64,000 nt of DNA from Candidatus Cryosericum terrychapinii (GTDB lineage: Bacteria; Caldisericota; Caldisericia; Cryosericales; Cryosericaceae): assembly GCF_003570925.1 (NCBI RefSeq), contig NZ_QXIS01000030.1:1-64000 (forward strand). Reading direction: 5' to 3'. Each line of letters opens with the position of its first letter. Position 1 is the stretch's first letter. The position numbers and the translations under genes were made by a program. The notes below the pieces were generated by a model. It was not told the origin of the DNA. It saw only the letters and a list, made by a program, of their open reading frames with translations, and ran no database searches. This document shows positions 24,611 to 33,417 of this stretch, piece after piece.

Positions 24611-25144
24611 ATGGTTGAACTGACAGAGGAGGGCCGCGTCTTTCGTCCGCGCGTGAGTGGATGGACCCATGCTTCCACCTGGCTGCTTGCAGTCGTGCTG
24701 ACAATTCCGTCCATCAGCCTCATCATCGCGGCGCATGATGCCTGGGGCGAGGTATGGTGGGCGGTTCTCATGATAGCTGTCATGGCGGTCGCCGCGATCG
24801 CGGTGTCGGTGAATACGGTCGGCGTCGTCCGCACGCTGCGCTACATCCTGACCACAGAAGCAGCGGAGATACGTGCGGGGCGCAATCTGCGCCGGATACC
24901 ATACAAGGACATCGTCCGCGTCGAGGTGGTCAATCTCGCGTTCAACCTCATTTCCAGCTATCGTCTTCCCGGTCTGGCACTGTATGATGTTCTCTATAGT
25001 GACGAGGGCATCGTGACTATGTTTTCGACACACGCCCTCAGGGACGTCGTCCTCATAGAGACCGCCGATCATCACAAATACGGCATCTCGCCTGATGACG
25101 AAGCCGAATTCGTGACTGATCTGCGTTCCCGACTCCAATTGTGA
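24611..25144 (+). CDS. Bacterial PH-domain membrane protein
   Basis: A 177-residue protein with two helices at about 20-42 and 48-72, then a PH-like domain (RYILTTEAAEIRAG, YKDIVRVEVV, ISPDDEAEFVTDL). The start MVELTEE has GGGGAGGAG. It is the third gene of the SdpI operon. Its stop lies inside a 10-bp inverted repeat (25136-25181). Role unknown; context suggests a membrane or peptide-resistance module. Confidence 0.65.
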   Translation: MVELTEEGRVFRPRVSGWTHASTWLLAVVLTIPSISLIIAAHDAWGEVWWAVLMIAVMAVAAIAVSVNTVGVVRTLRYILTTEAAEIRAGRNLRRIPYKDIVRVEVVNLAFNLISSYRLPGLALYDVLYSDEGIVTMFSTHALRDVVLIETADHHKYGISPDDEAEFVTDLRSRLQL

Positions 25145-25181
25145 ACACCATTGTACCAGGTACTTTCGGTATTCACAATTG
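25136..25181. repeat. Inverted repeat at the end of the SdpI operon
   Basis: CAATTGTGAA (25136-25145) and TTCACAATTG (25172-25181) are perfect complements across 26 bases that include a smaller palindrome, GTACCAGGTAC (25153-25163). No T-run follows, so this could be an operator pair for the next gene or a weak terminator. Confidence 0.5.
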
Positions 25182-25250
25182 TACTATGACGCTGTCGACG
25201 TATCCTGAACGCAAGGCGGCCGTGGATAGCCTGCCTGTGGAGGAACGCTG

Positions 25251-25979
25251 ATGTGCAGGATGTTCGGAATGGTCACCACGACACCACAATCCATAGCTCC
25301 ATGGATGACTGACACTCAGCCCTCACTACGTTCACTGGCGGTTGCCGACAAATCTGGTGAGGCCAATCCTGACGGTTGGGGTATCGGATGGTATGACGGT
25401 GAACAGGACTGTCCCCATGTTGTCAAGAATCCGGAACCTGCCGACGAATCGCCGCTCTTCGAGCTGACCGCGCGCGAAGTCAATGCTCGCATTGCTCTTG
25501 CTCACATCCGCCGCAGCAGTGGTACGTCTCGCCGGCTGGTCAACACGCACCCGTTCGTCGCGGGACGCTGGACATTCTGCCATAACGGGCACTGCTCGCG
25601 CGAACGTCTGATGGAGCATCTGCTGCCCAGGTTCAAGAATGGCATCAAGGGTGAAACCGACAGTGAAGTCTACTTCGCGTTGCTGTTGCAGCACCTTGAG
25701 TCGGCGACCGACCCCCTCAACGCTCTGAGAAGTGCTGTCCGCGAGGTGGCGTCCGTCGGGGACTTCACCGGCCTCAACTTCCTCCTGTGCGACGGACGAC
25801 GCATGTACGCCTTCCACTACAGCACCGATCCGGACCGACATAGCATGTACCTGCAGCATCAGAGTGGCAAGGAACTCGTGGCCAGTGAACCCCTTGGCGC
25901 CGGTTCCTGGGAATGGTTGCCCAACGGCTCGCTGGCTGTCCTGACGCCCGCAGGTCATACACTCGTCTCGCTGGTCTGA
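25251..25979 (+). CDS. Class II glutamine amidotransferase (YafJ-like)
   Basis: A 242-residue Ntn-type amidotransferase. The catalytic nucleophile is Cys2 (MCRMFGM), exposed by removal of the initiator methionine. RRSSGTSR and THPFVAGRWTFCHNG are family blocks that bind glutamine, and TDSEVYFALLL follows. It stands alone, without a synthetase domain, as in the YafJ/GATase_4 group, whose role is poorly known; gamma-glutamyl amide metabolism is one possibility. The ATG follows GTGGAGGAA. Confidence 0.85.
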   Translation: MCRMFGMVTTTPQSIAPWMTDTQPSLRSLAVADKSGEANPDGWGIGWYDGEQDCPHVVKNPEPADESPLFELTAREVNARIALAHIRRSSGTSRRLVNTHPFVAGRWTFCHNGHCSRERLMEHLLPRFKNGIKGETDSEVYFALLLQHLESATDPLNALRSAVREVASVGDFTGLNFLLCDGRRMYAFHYSTDPDRHSMYLQHQSGKELVASEPLGAGSWEWLPNGSLAVLTPAGHTLVSLV

Positions 25980-26104
25980 AGCTAGGCCACAGGGGCCGGC
26001 CTGCAGAAAGATTCGGCGGTTTCCTGGAAGCTGCGCCTTTGCTTTTTGGAAGCGTTTGTCTACCATATGTCATGTGGTTGACGTCATACCTGGAGGCACC
26101 ACTG

Positions 26105-26920
26105 ATGGTACTGTGGAAAAGCATTGTGCTCGGAATTGTACAGGGGTTGACCGAATTCCTGCCTGTCAGCAGCTCGGGGCATCTGGTCGTGTTCTCGGGA
26201 CTCCTCAAGGCCGGTTCGACGCTGGCCTTTGACGTGGCTTTGCACTTCGGCAGCCTGATCGCACTGGTGATCTTCTTCTGGGGTGACATTGCGGGCTTGT
26301 TCCGGGGATTCCTTTGTACCTTCCGCGGCAAACTGTCTCATGAGGAAGCGCGCAAGCGCAACATGTTCTGGCTCATTGTCGCGGCCATTATTCCGTCTGG
26401 AGTTATTGGTGTCATGTTCAGTGCGACCATAGAGAAGGCTTTTGCCAGTCTGTATGTCGTGGCGGCCATGTTCCTGGTCACTGCCGCCCTGTTGTTTCTG
26501 CAGTATTTTGCGTCGACGACCAGAACTATCCGTGAGGTCGGCTGGAAGGATGCACTGGCCATCGGAATCGGCCAGGTATTTGCGCTGCTGCCGGGTCTTT
26601 CGCGCAGTGGCACGACGATGTCCGTGGGCGTCTACAGGGGTCTCAAGCAGGAGGATGCCGCCCATTTCAGTTTCCTCATGGCCATCCCGACCATCGCGGG
26701 CGCTGCGATCTTCAAGCTCAAGGATTTCCTGCAGGCGGGGATGTCCTCAGGTGCCCTCACCGAAATCGGCACCGGTGTCGTCGTCAGCGTACTGACTAGC
26801 CTCGTCGCGATCGGGTTGCTGCTCAAGGTTGCGCGGAAAGGCAAGATGCAATGGTTTGCGCTCTATTGTGTTGCCGCGGCAGTTTTCACGTTTGCAGCTC
26901 ACTATTTTGGATTTATCTGA
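26105..26920 (+). CDS. uppP: Undecaprenyl-diphosphate phosphatase
   Basis: A 271-residue membrane enzyme of the BacA family with the two conserved motifs LTEFLPVSSSGHL (about 15-27) and LPGLSRSGTT (about 164-173). It dephosphorylates undecaprenyl pyrophosphate to recycle the lipid carrier of cell-wall synthesis and gives bacitracin resistance when abundant. The start is ATG 26105 after CTGGAGG; an upstream in-frame extension of 64 residues overlaps the amidotransferase gene and is not membrane-like. Length is normal. Confidence 0.93.
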   Translation: MVLWKSIVLGIVQGLTEFLPVSSSGHLVVFSGLLKAGSTLAFDVALHFGSLIALVIFFWGDIAGLFRGFLCTFRGKLSHEEARKRNMFWLIVAAIIPSGVIGVMFSATIEKAFASLYVVAAMFLVTAALLFLQYFASTTRTIREVGWKDALAIGIGQVFALLPGLSRSGTTMSVGVYRGLKQEDAAHFSFLMAIPTIAGAAIFKLKDFLQAGMSSGALTEIGTGVVVSVLTSLVAIGLLLKVARKGKMQWFALYCVAAAVFTFAAHYFGFI

Positions 26921-26994
26921 GTCCTGCCCGGTGCGCAGGAACCGGATTGAAGGTACAATAATGAAACGTACCACGTGAAAGGGGAGTGTGACCT

Positions 26995-28698
26995 ATGTTT
27001 GAAAAGGCAACTGACAAGAAAGACATTGGCAGTCTTGCGCTGTCGCTCGGTATCCGTGATGAGGAAGTCGATTTCTTTGGCAGGTACATGGCCAAGATCG
27101 ATTACCATATCCTCAATCGCTTGCAGGATAAACCGGATGGCAAGTACATCGATGTGACAGCTATCACGCCGACACCGTTTGGTGAAGGAAAGACCGTCAC
27201 AACCATTGGGCTGGGCATGGCGCTGAACAAGCTTGGATTCAAGACGGTCAACACACTGCGCGAACCGTCCATGGGTCCAGTCTTTGGTATCAAGGGCGGT
27301 GGAACAGGTGGTGGTAAGTCGTCTCTCTTTCAGATGGAGCAGATCAACCTGCACTTCACGGGGGACATCCATGCAGTAGAGACAGCGACCAACCTGCTGG
27401 CCGCCGTGGTGGACAACCACATCTTTCAGGGAAACGAACTGGACATTGATCCTCAGAGCATCAGCTGGCGCCGGACCATGGATGTAGAGGACCGGTCGAT
27501 GCGCAAGCTCACGATTCAGTTGACAGAGAAGAAAGATGGCGTCAAGACGGAGACGTCGTACGACACCGGTTTCGACATTGCTGCCGCTTCGCCGATCATG
27601 GCCATCATGGGCCTGACGACAGGATTTGAAGATCTGCACCAGCGTCTATCGGAGATTGTCGTTGCGCACAGCCGCAGTGGAAAGGTCATAACGGTCGCGG
27701 ACTTGCGGGCAACCGGGGGCCTGACTGCTGTCCTCAAGGATGCTATCTATCCCAATCTGGTTCAGACCGAAGAAGGCACGCCCTCCTTTGTTCACATTGG
27801 ACCATTCGCCAACATCGCTTTTGGCAACAACTCGGTGCTGTCCGACCGTATTGCACTGAAACTTGGTGACTATGTCGTGACAGAGAGTGGGTTTGGTGCC
27901 GACATGGGTTTCGAGAAACTCATGGACATCAAGCTTCGACAGGCCGGTATGAAGGCGCCTGACTGTGTGGTCATCGTTGCTACGATCCGCGCGCTCAAGA
28001 TGCACGGCGGTGCGTATACCATCAAGCCAGGCAAGAAGCTTGATCCTGCTCTTGTTTCAGCAGTCAATATGCCGGCACTCGAGCTGGGCTGTGAGAACCT
28101 TCGGGTGCATATCGAGAATGTTCGTTCCTATGGCCTGCCAGTTGTTGTCGCTGTCAACAGATTCCCGGATGACACGGCCGAAGAGGTAGCGATGGTCCAG
28201 GCCAAAGCCCTGCAGTTTGGTGCATTGGCCGCCGTTCCGCACACGTTCTTTGTGGATGGCAGCGAGGGTGGTCTGGAGCTGGCACGCGCTGTCCAGGAAG
28301 CGGCATCGACATTCAAGGTGGGCGCTGTCCACTATCCATATGAATTGACCGATACCATCGAGGACAAGATGCGCAGACTGGTCCGCATGATCTATCGTGC
28401 CAGTGATATCGATCTGACGCCTGTGGCGGCCGAGCGCATCAAGGAGTTCACCGCGGCCGGCTATGACAAGTGGCCCATCTGCATGGCAAAGACACATCTG
28501 TCTATCAGCCATGATCCCGATGTCAAGGGCGCACCCTCCGGGTACCTGTTCCCAATTCGCGACATTCGTGCTGCGACCGGGGCGCGTTTTCTGTATCCAT
28601 TGGGTGGAACGATGCAGACGATGCCGGCACTCTCCAAGGTCCCTGCACTGGTGAATATTGACGTGACCGGAGACGGGGTCATCACCGGCCTTCGCTAA
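26995..28698 (+). CDS. fhs: Formate-tetrahydrofolate ligase
   Basis: A 567-residue enzyme that makes 10-formyl-tetrahydrofolate from formate, THF and ATP. The P-loop is TPFGEGKTV (about 59-67). EPSMGPVFGIKGG, ATGGLTAVL and VVVAVNRFPDD follow in family order, and length matches (about 555-560). In anaerobes it either feeds one-carbon synthesis or runs in the acetogenic or formate-producing direction; neighbours do not settle which. The ATG at 26995 follows AAAGGGGAG. No other Wood-Ljungdahl gene is seen here. Confidence 0.96.
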   Translation: MFEKATDKKDIGSLALSLGIRDEEVDFFGRYMAKIDYHILNRLQDKPDGKYIDVTAITPTPFGEGKTVTTIGLGMALNKLGFKTVNTLREPSMGPVFGIKGGGTGGGKSSLFQMEQINLHFTGDIHAVETATNLLAAVVDNHIFQGNELDIDPQSISWRRTMDVEDRSMRKLTIQLTEKKDGVKTETSYDTGFDIAAASPIMAIMGLTTGFEDLHQRLSEIVVAHSRSGKVITVADLRATGGLTAVLKDAIYPNLVQTEEGTPSFVHIGPFANIAFGNNSVLSDRIALKLGDYVVTESGFGADMGFEKLMDIKLRQAGMKAPDCVVIVATIRALKMHGGAYTIKPGKKLDPALVSAVNMPALELGCENLRVHIENVRSYGLPVVVAVNRFPDDTAEEVAMVQAKALQFGALAAVPHTFFVDGSEGGLELARAVQEAASTFKVGAVHYPYELTDTIEDKMRRLVRMIYRASDIDLTPVAAERIKEFTAAGYDKWPICMAKTHLSISHDPDVKGAPSGYLFPIRDIRAATGARFLYPLGGTMQTMPALSKVPALVNIDVTGDGVITGLR

Positions 28699-28800
28699 CC
28701 GGTAGAATTGTGCCTGGTACCATGAAGGATGGCTTCTGTGCCAGACGACCGGACTGTGTATACTGTTTTCAGTACTAGAGCTATGACAAGGAGGTTAGCG

Positions 28801-29379
28801 TTGAAACAGACATTTCTCAATCTGGGTGCAGCTTTTGTAGGTGAATCCATGGCTCGCAACCGGTATACCATGTACAACAAGGTGGCCCGGACCGAGGGAT
28901 ATGAGCAGATAGCTGGGATCTTCGCCGAGACAGCTGATCAGGAACGGGAGCATGCCAGCATCCTGTTTCATTTTCTCCAGGACATCAAGAAAAAGAACGG
29001 TGGCGAACTGAAGCTCGCAAACGTGGAAGTTCCGCTGGTGCTGGGGACAACGGCCGAGAACCTGCAGGCGGCCATCGACGGTGAACACTATGAGACGACC
29101 ACGATGTATCCGGACTTTGCAGACGTCGCCGATCAAGAAGGCTACAAGGCAATCGCGGAGCGCCTGCGCGCCATTGCGGTAGCCGAGGCCCACCATGAGG
29201 AACGGTACAGGAAGCTCCTCAAGGAAGTCAAGGCCCACTCCGTTTTCAAGAAGGGGCACAAGGTGGTCTGGGTCTGCCGCGAGTGTGGGTATGTTCATGA
29301 AGGGGTGGAGGCACCGGATGTGTGCCCGGCGTGTCACCATGCGCAGAGCTTCTACCAGGTCAAGTCGGAGGACTACTAG
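28801..29379 (+). CDS. Rubrerythrin
   Basis: A 192-residue peroxide-reducing non-haem iron protein. An N-terminal ferritin-like four-helix domain carries the di-iron ligands ([29 protein letters not shown]). A C-terminal rubredoxin domain has [11 protein letters not shown] and VCPACHHA, the FeS4 cysteines. It protects anaerobes from peroxide. The start is TTG 28801 with an excellent AAGGAGG; the longer frame runs into the promoter region, where a TATACT at 28759-28764 is the likely -10. Complete. Confidence 0.93.
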   Translation: MKQTFLNLGAAFVGESMARNRYTMYNKVARTEGYEQIAGIFAETADQEREHASILFHFLQDIKKKNGGELKLANVEVPLVLGTTAENLQAAIDGEHYETTTMYPDFADVADQEGYKAIAERLRAIAVAEAHHEERYRKLLKEVKAHSVFKKGHKVVWVCRECGYVHEGVEAPDVCPACHHAQSFYQVKSEDY

Positions 29380-29472
29380 CGTCAGAAAGACAGTCATGGG
29401 GCCTGCAGAAGCAGGTCCCTTTGCGTCAGACCGAAATGGTCAACTTGGAGACTGTCAGGAGCACAACCACGG

Positions 29473-30144
29473 ATGAGTACCAACAATAGGAAAGCTACAC
29501 CGAAGACGAGTCGGACGCAGGAGCTGCAGAAGAAGTATCCGGACCACAAGCCCATTCCGCTGAGGACGCGGACAGTAGTCATCACGCTGGCAGCGACAGT
29601 CATCGTGTCGATGTTGCTGGTATTCGCCTTCCTCGAGGAGGCTCAGGCCCCACAGGTGGTGGGCAACAAGTACGTTGTGCTGGAGACAAGCATGGGCACG
29701 ATCAAGCTTGAACTCTACGGGGACAAGGCTCCCAGGACCGTCACCCAGTTCCTCGAGAACGTCGTGGCAGGCAAGTACGATGGACTTACCTTCCATCGGG
29801 TCATGAAGGGATTCATGATCCAGGGCGGGGACCCAAATGGCAACGGTATGGGAGGCGGAACGGCCTCCTTTGAGAAAACCGGCATCAGCCACGTCCGGGG
29901 CGTCATCTCCATGGCAGCGTCACAGGCTGGCATAACGCAGTCGGACATGCAGTTCTTTATCATGCAGGGAGACACAACCTCTCTGGATGGGAAGTATGCT
30001 GCGTTCGGCAAGGTCATCGATGGTATGGATGTCGTCGACAAGATTGCGAATGTGCCGGTCGGAGAGAATCCCAGTGTACCCGGCGAGATGTCGGCCCCTC
30101 TCACCAAGATCACCATCATCCGGGCGACCGAAGTCGCCAACTAG
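29473..30144 (+). CDS. Membrane-anchored cyclophilin-type peptidyl-prolyl isomerase
   Basis: A 223-residue protein. A basic, Thr/Lys-rich N-terminus and one helix (about 35-56) anchor it in the membrane; residues about 63-222 form a cyclophilin domain outside. Catalytic landmarks are FHRVMKGFMIQGGDP and the QFFIMQ block. It probably assists folding of exported proteins. The next gene is a cytoplasmic paralogue nine bases later. The ATG follows CAGGAG. Confidence 0.9.
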   Translation: MSTNNRKATPKTSRTQELQKKYPDHKPIPLRTRTVVITLAATVIVSMLLVFAFLEEAQAPQVVGNKYVVLETSMGTIKLELYGDKAPRTVTQFLENVVAGKYDGLTFHRVMKGFMIQGGDPNGNGMGGGTASFEKTGISHVRGVISMAASQAGITQSDMQFFIMQGDTTSLDGKYAAFGKVIDGMDVVDKIANVPVGENPSVPGEMSAPLTKITIIRATEVAN

Positions 30145-30153
30145 GAGCGTCAC

Positions 30154-30639
30154 ATGGAAGAAAAGAACAGAGTTGTCCGTATGGAGACGTCCAAGGGCAC
30201 GATGACACTCGAGCTGTACGCCGCTCGGGCGCCCAAGACCGTCGAGCGGTTCATGGCGGCTGTCAACGCCGGCAAGTATGACGACCTCAAGTTCCATCGC
30301 ATCATCAAGGACTTCATGGTTCAGGGCGGCGACCCACAGGGCACCGGCATGGGTGGCGGCAACGTCAAGTTCGAGGGCTCCGATGTCAAACACGTTCCCG
30401 GAGTCATCAGCATGGCGGCTCAGCAGGCCCACGTTGACCAATCCGACATGCAGTTCTTCATTATGACCAGCACGTCTGACCAGCTGGATGGCAACTATAC
30501 CGCGTTCGGACACGTCACTGAAGGTATGGACGTTCTTGGGGCCATCGCGGCGACACCCGTCGCCCAGGCGCAGCGGGGCGAACGTTCACGTCCCGTCGAG
30601 GACGTGTGCATCGTTAAGGTGTCCGAGATTCTCGACTAG
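30154..30639 (+). CDS. Cytoplasmic cyclophilin-type peptidyl-prolyl isomerase
   Basis: A 161-residue single-domain cyclophilin with no signal or anchor. FHRIIKDFMVQGGDPQGTG contains the catalytic arginine, and MQFFIM and YTAFGHV complete the site. It is paralogous to the anchored copy upstream, together covering both sides of the membrane. The ATG follows TAGGAG, and the stop is 19 bases before the first tandem DegV gene, so all may be co-transcribed. Confidence 0.92.
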   Translation: MEEKNRVVRMETSKGTMTLELYAARAPKTVERFMAAVNAGKYDDLKFHRIIKDFMVQGGDPQGTGMGGGNVKFEGSDVKHVPGVISMAAQQAHVDQSDMQFFIMTSTSDQLDGNYTAFGHVTEGMDVLGAIAATPVAQAQRGERSRPVEDVCIVKVSEILD

Positions 30640-30658
30640 GAGGAATTGGAAGACCCTT

Positions 30659-31501
30659 ATGGCTATTCAGATTGTAACGGACTCCACAAGCTATCTTCCC
30701 ATTGGTTTTGCCGAACAGCACGACCTTCCCGTCGTGCCGCTCAAGGTTTCGGTTGACGGAGTATTCTTCCGCGAGTTCGTGGAGATATCTGCTGATGTCT
30801 TCTACGCGAAGCAGAGAGCTGGAGCCAAGTCTGGCACCACGCAGCCCGGCCCTGAGGAGTTCATCGCGGTCTACACCAGGTTGCTCACAAACCCGGACGA
30901 CCAAGTGCTGAGCATTCATCTGTCATCCGGCATGAGTGGGACACTCAACAGCGCGTACATTGCAGCCGAGCAGACCGATCCCACGCGCATCCGTCTCTAC
31001 GATGTGCGGACGTCAGGTCTCGGACTCGGGTTCATGGTCATGCAGGCCGTTAAGCTTGCTGCGAGTGGAGCCGGCATCGACAGCATCATCACGATGCTGG
31101 ACGGGATGCAGCCACGCACGCACCTCTACTTTCTCGTTGGCACAATGAAGTATCTCATCGAGGGCGGGCGCATCGGCAAGGCAGCGGGCGTCGCAGCCAG
31201 CATTCTGCAGATCAAGCCCATCCTCACGGTCAAGGACGGTATCGTTGACGTCTTCGAACGGCCGCGCACCATGCGGACAGCCCGAGACCGCATGTGGGCA
31301 CTCATCGACCAGGCGGTCGTACGGGGCATCGAGCACATTGGGTTCCACTATGCGGGTAACAGAGCCGAGGTCGAGGCATGGCAGACTGAGTTCACGAGGC
31401 GCACAGGTATTCCGTCCGTCCTCAGCCAGCTGGGCCCTTGCATCGGGTGTCACACGGGGCCCGAGGCCATGGCAGTCGTCATTGTTGATAAAGCAGTCTG
31501 A
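30659..31501 (+). CDS. DegV family protein (type B, tandem copy 1)
   Basis: A 280-residue DegV/FakB-like fatty-acid-binding protein. It begins AIQIVTDSTSYLP, has LSSGMSGTLNSAY, GGRIGKAAGVAAS and QIKPILTVKDG, and ends GCHTGPEAMAVVIV. It starts at ATG 30659 with AGGAGG well placed; the longer frame overlaps the cyclophilin. It is about 90% identical by eye to the next gene. Starts of copies 1, 2 and 3 are exactly 907 bases apart, showing tandem duplication. A probable cytoplasmic lipid carrier. Confidence 0.88.
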   Translation: MAIQIVTDSTSYLPIGFAEQHDLPVVPLKVSVDGVFFREFVEISADVFYAKQRAGAKSGTTQPGPEEFIAVYTRLLTNPDDQVLSIHLSSGMSGTLNSAYIAAEQTDPTRIRLYDVRTSGLGLGFMVMQAVKLAASGAGIDSIITMLDGMQPRTHLYFLVGTMKYLIEGGRIGKAAGVAASILQIKPILTVKDGIVDVFERPRTMRTARDRMWALIDQAVVRGIEHIGFHYAGNRAEVEAWQTEFTRRTGIPSVLSQLGPCIGCHTGPEAMAVVIVDKAV

Positions 31502-31601
31502 ACAAGAAGGTCAACGTGGGCGCAGCGGTGAGTACAGACAACGTGGGTCGGAGAAGGGGCCGAGCGTGAACATTCATATTGTAACAGATTCAACGAGCTA
31601 T
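31497..31601 (+). repeat. Direct repeat, first copy (spacer plus DegV start)
   Basis: This 105-base stretch, covering the end of DegV copy 1, the spacer and the first 12 codons of copy 2, recurs at 32404-32508 with only a few differences. It marks the duplication unit of 907 bases. Confidence 0.75.
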
Positions 31602-32408
31602 CTTCCCATTGGTTTTGCCGAACAGCACGACCTTCCCGTCGTGCCGGTCAAGGTCTCGGTCGACGAAGTATTCTTCCGCGAGTTTGTGGAGATATCTCCT
31701 GATGTTTTCTACGCGAAACAAAAAGCTGGAGCCAAGTATGGCACCACGCAGCCCGGTCCTGAGGATTTTATCGCGGTCTACACCAAGTTGTTGGCAAACC
31801 CGAACGACGAAGTGCTGAGCATTCACCTGTCATCCCGCGTGAGTGGCACGCTCAACAGCGCGTACATTGCAGCCGAGCAGACCGATCCTAGGCGTGTCCA
31901 TCTCTATGATTCGCGGACGTCCGGTCTCGGGCTCGGGTTTATGGTCATGCAGGCCGTCAAGCTTGCTGCGAATGGAGCCGGCATCGACGACATTATCAAG
32001 GCGCTGGACGGGATGCAGCCACGCACGCATATCTACTTCCTTCTCGGTACCATGAAGTATCTCATCAAGAGCGGGCGCATCGGCAAGGCGGCGGGCGTCG
32101 CTGCCAGCATCCTGCAGATCAAGCCCATTCTCACGGTCAAGGACGGTATGATCGATGTGTTCGAGCGGCCGCGCACCATGCGGGCCGCCCTGGACCGCAT
32201 GTGGGCACTCATCGACCAGGCGGTTGTACGGGGCATCGAGCATATTGGGTTCCACTATGTGGGCAACAGGGTCGAGGTCGAGGCAATGCAGACTGAGTTC
32301 ACGAGGCGCACAGGCATTCCGTCCGTCCTCAGCCAGCTGGGGCCAGGCGTCGGGTGTCACATGGGGCCCGAGACCGTGGCAGTCGTCATCGTCGAAAAAG
32401 CAGTCTGA
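31566..32408 (+). CDS. DegV family protein (type B, tandem copy 2)
   Basis: A 280-residue near-duplicate of copy 1 over its full length, differing by scattered substitutions (for example SSRVSGTLNSA for SSGMSGTLNSA and IKSGRIGKA for IEGGRIGKA). Loss of Met-Ser-Gly in the head-group loop and Gly to Ser in the GGR loop could alter ligand choice. It starts with GTG at 31566 behind GGAGAAGGGG. Longer upstream frames run back into copy 1 and are not real. Confidence 0.88.
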   Translation: MNIHIVTDSTSYLPIGFAEQHDLPVVPVKVSVDEVFFREFVEISPDVFYAKQKAGAKYGTTQPGPEDFIAVYTKLLANPNDEVLSIHLSSRVSGTLNSAYIAAEQTDPRRVHLYDSRTSGLGLGFMVMQAVKLAANGAGIDDIIKALDGMQPRTHIYFLLGTMKYLIKSGRIGKAAGVAASILQIKPILTVKDGMIDVFERPRTMRAALDRMWALIDQAVVRGIEHIGFHYVGNRVEVEAMQTEFTRRTGIPSVLSQLGPGVGCHMGPETVAVVIVEKAV

Positions 32409-32508
32409 ACAAGATGGCCAACGTGGGCGCAGCGGTGAGTGCAGACAACATGGGTCGGAGAAGGAGCCGAGCGTGAGCATTCATATTGTAACAGATTCAA
32501 CGAGCTAT
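32404..32508 (+). repeat. Direct repeat, second copy
   Basis: Second copy of the 31497-31601 repeat. It ends at codon 12 of DegV copy 3; beyond this point copy 3 diverges sharply from copy 2, so this is a recombination boundary candidate. Confidence 0.7.
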
Positions 32509-33315
32509 TTGCCGGGGGGTTACGCAGATCAGCACGGAATCGACGTTGTTCCCCTCCGGGTTACGATTGATGGGGTGCTTTACCGGGAATTCGTGGACAT
32601 CGCTTCAGATCAATTCTATGTGAGACAGAAGTCCGGCGCGAAGGCTGTAACATCGCAGCCGGGACCGGAGGATTTTGTCGGGCTCTACAAGAGGTTGTTG
32701 CAGAACCCGGAGGATGAGGTTCTCAGTATTCATATCTCCAGTCTCATGAGTGGAACACTGAACAGTGCGCATGCTGCAGCCGCGATGATAGAGTCGCAGC
32801 AGGTGGTCCTGTATGACAGCAGAATGAGTGGCCTGGGTCTTGGATTCATGGTCATGGAAGCCGCTCATCTGGCTGAGACGGGAGCAGCCGTGTCTGACAT
32901 TGTGGCTGCGTTGGATGCGATGCAGGCTCGCATACATATCTACTTTCTGGTGGGCACACTGGAATATCTCGTGGCGGGGGCTCGTATCGGCAAAGCGGCC
33001 GGAGTCGCGGGCAGCATCCTGCAGATCAAGCCAATCCTGACGATCAAGGACGGCATGATCGATGTGTATGACAGGCCGCGCACCATGCGTGTCGCGAGGG
33101 AGCACCTCTGGGTGCTTATCGACGACGCGGTTGGGCACGGAGTTGAGTATGTGGGATTTCACTATGCGGGCAACCGTGCCGAAGTCGAGGCTCTTCAACA
33201 GGAGTTTGAACGCCGGACAGGTATTCCGTCTATCCTGAGCCAGCTAGGCCCTGTCGTCGGCGGCAATACGGGACCTGAGACGTTGGGCGTTGTCATCGTC
33301 GAAAAAGCAGTGTAA
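32473..33315 (+). CDS. DegV family protein (type B, tandem copy 3)
   Basis: A 280-residue DegV protein of exactly the same length as copies 1 and 2, but only moderately similar beyond the first dozen codons (LPGGYADQHGIDVVPLRVTIDG in pieces against LPIGFAEQHDLPVVPLKVSVDG). Landmarks are SSLMSGTLNSAH, AGARIGKAAGVAGS and GGNTGPETLGVVIV. The GTG start at 32473 has GAAGGAG. The 5' end and spacer are nearly identical to copy 2, so the gene looks like a mosaic. Confidence 0.87.
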   Translation: MSIHIVTDSTSYLPGGYADQHGIDVVPLRVTIDGVLYREFVDIASDQFYVRQKSGAKAVTSQPGPEDFVGLYKRLLQNPEDEVLSIHISSLMSGTLNSAHAAAAMIESQQVVLYDSRMSGLGLGFMVMEAAHLAETGAAVSDIVAALDAMQARIHIYFLVGTLEYLVAGARIGKAAGVAGSILQIKPILTIKDGMIDVYDRPRTMRVAREHLWVLIDDAVGHGVEYVGFHYAGNRAEVEALQQEFERRTGIPSILSQLGPVVGGNTGPETLGVVIVEKAV

Positions 33316-33417
33316 TGTGAAGCGAGGGGAGAGAAGCCTTCCCCATTCAGGGGCACGTGAGCAGTTCCGTTGTCTCCGCCGGCGGGACAAATGCGCAAGC
33401 GGAGAAAGGAGTCGACA

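Noticed and set aside
31497-32508. Attachment sites of a mobile element
   Set aside because: The direct repeats are explained by tandem duplication of a DegV gene with its spacer; no integrase or transposase is present.
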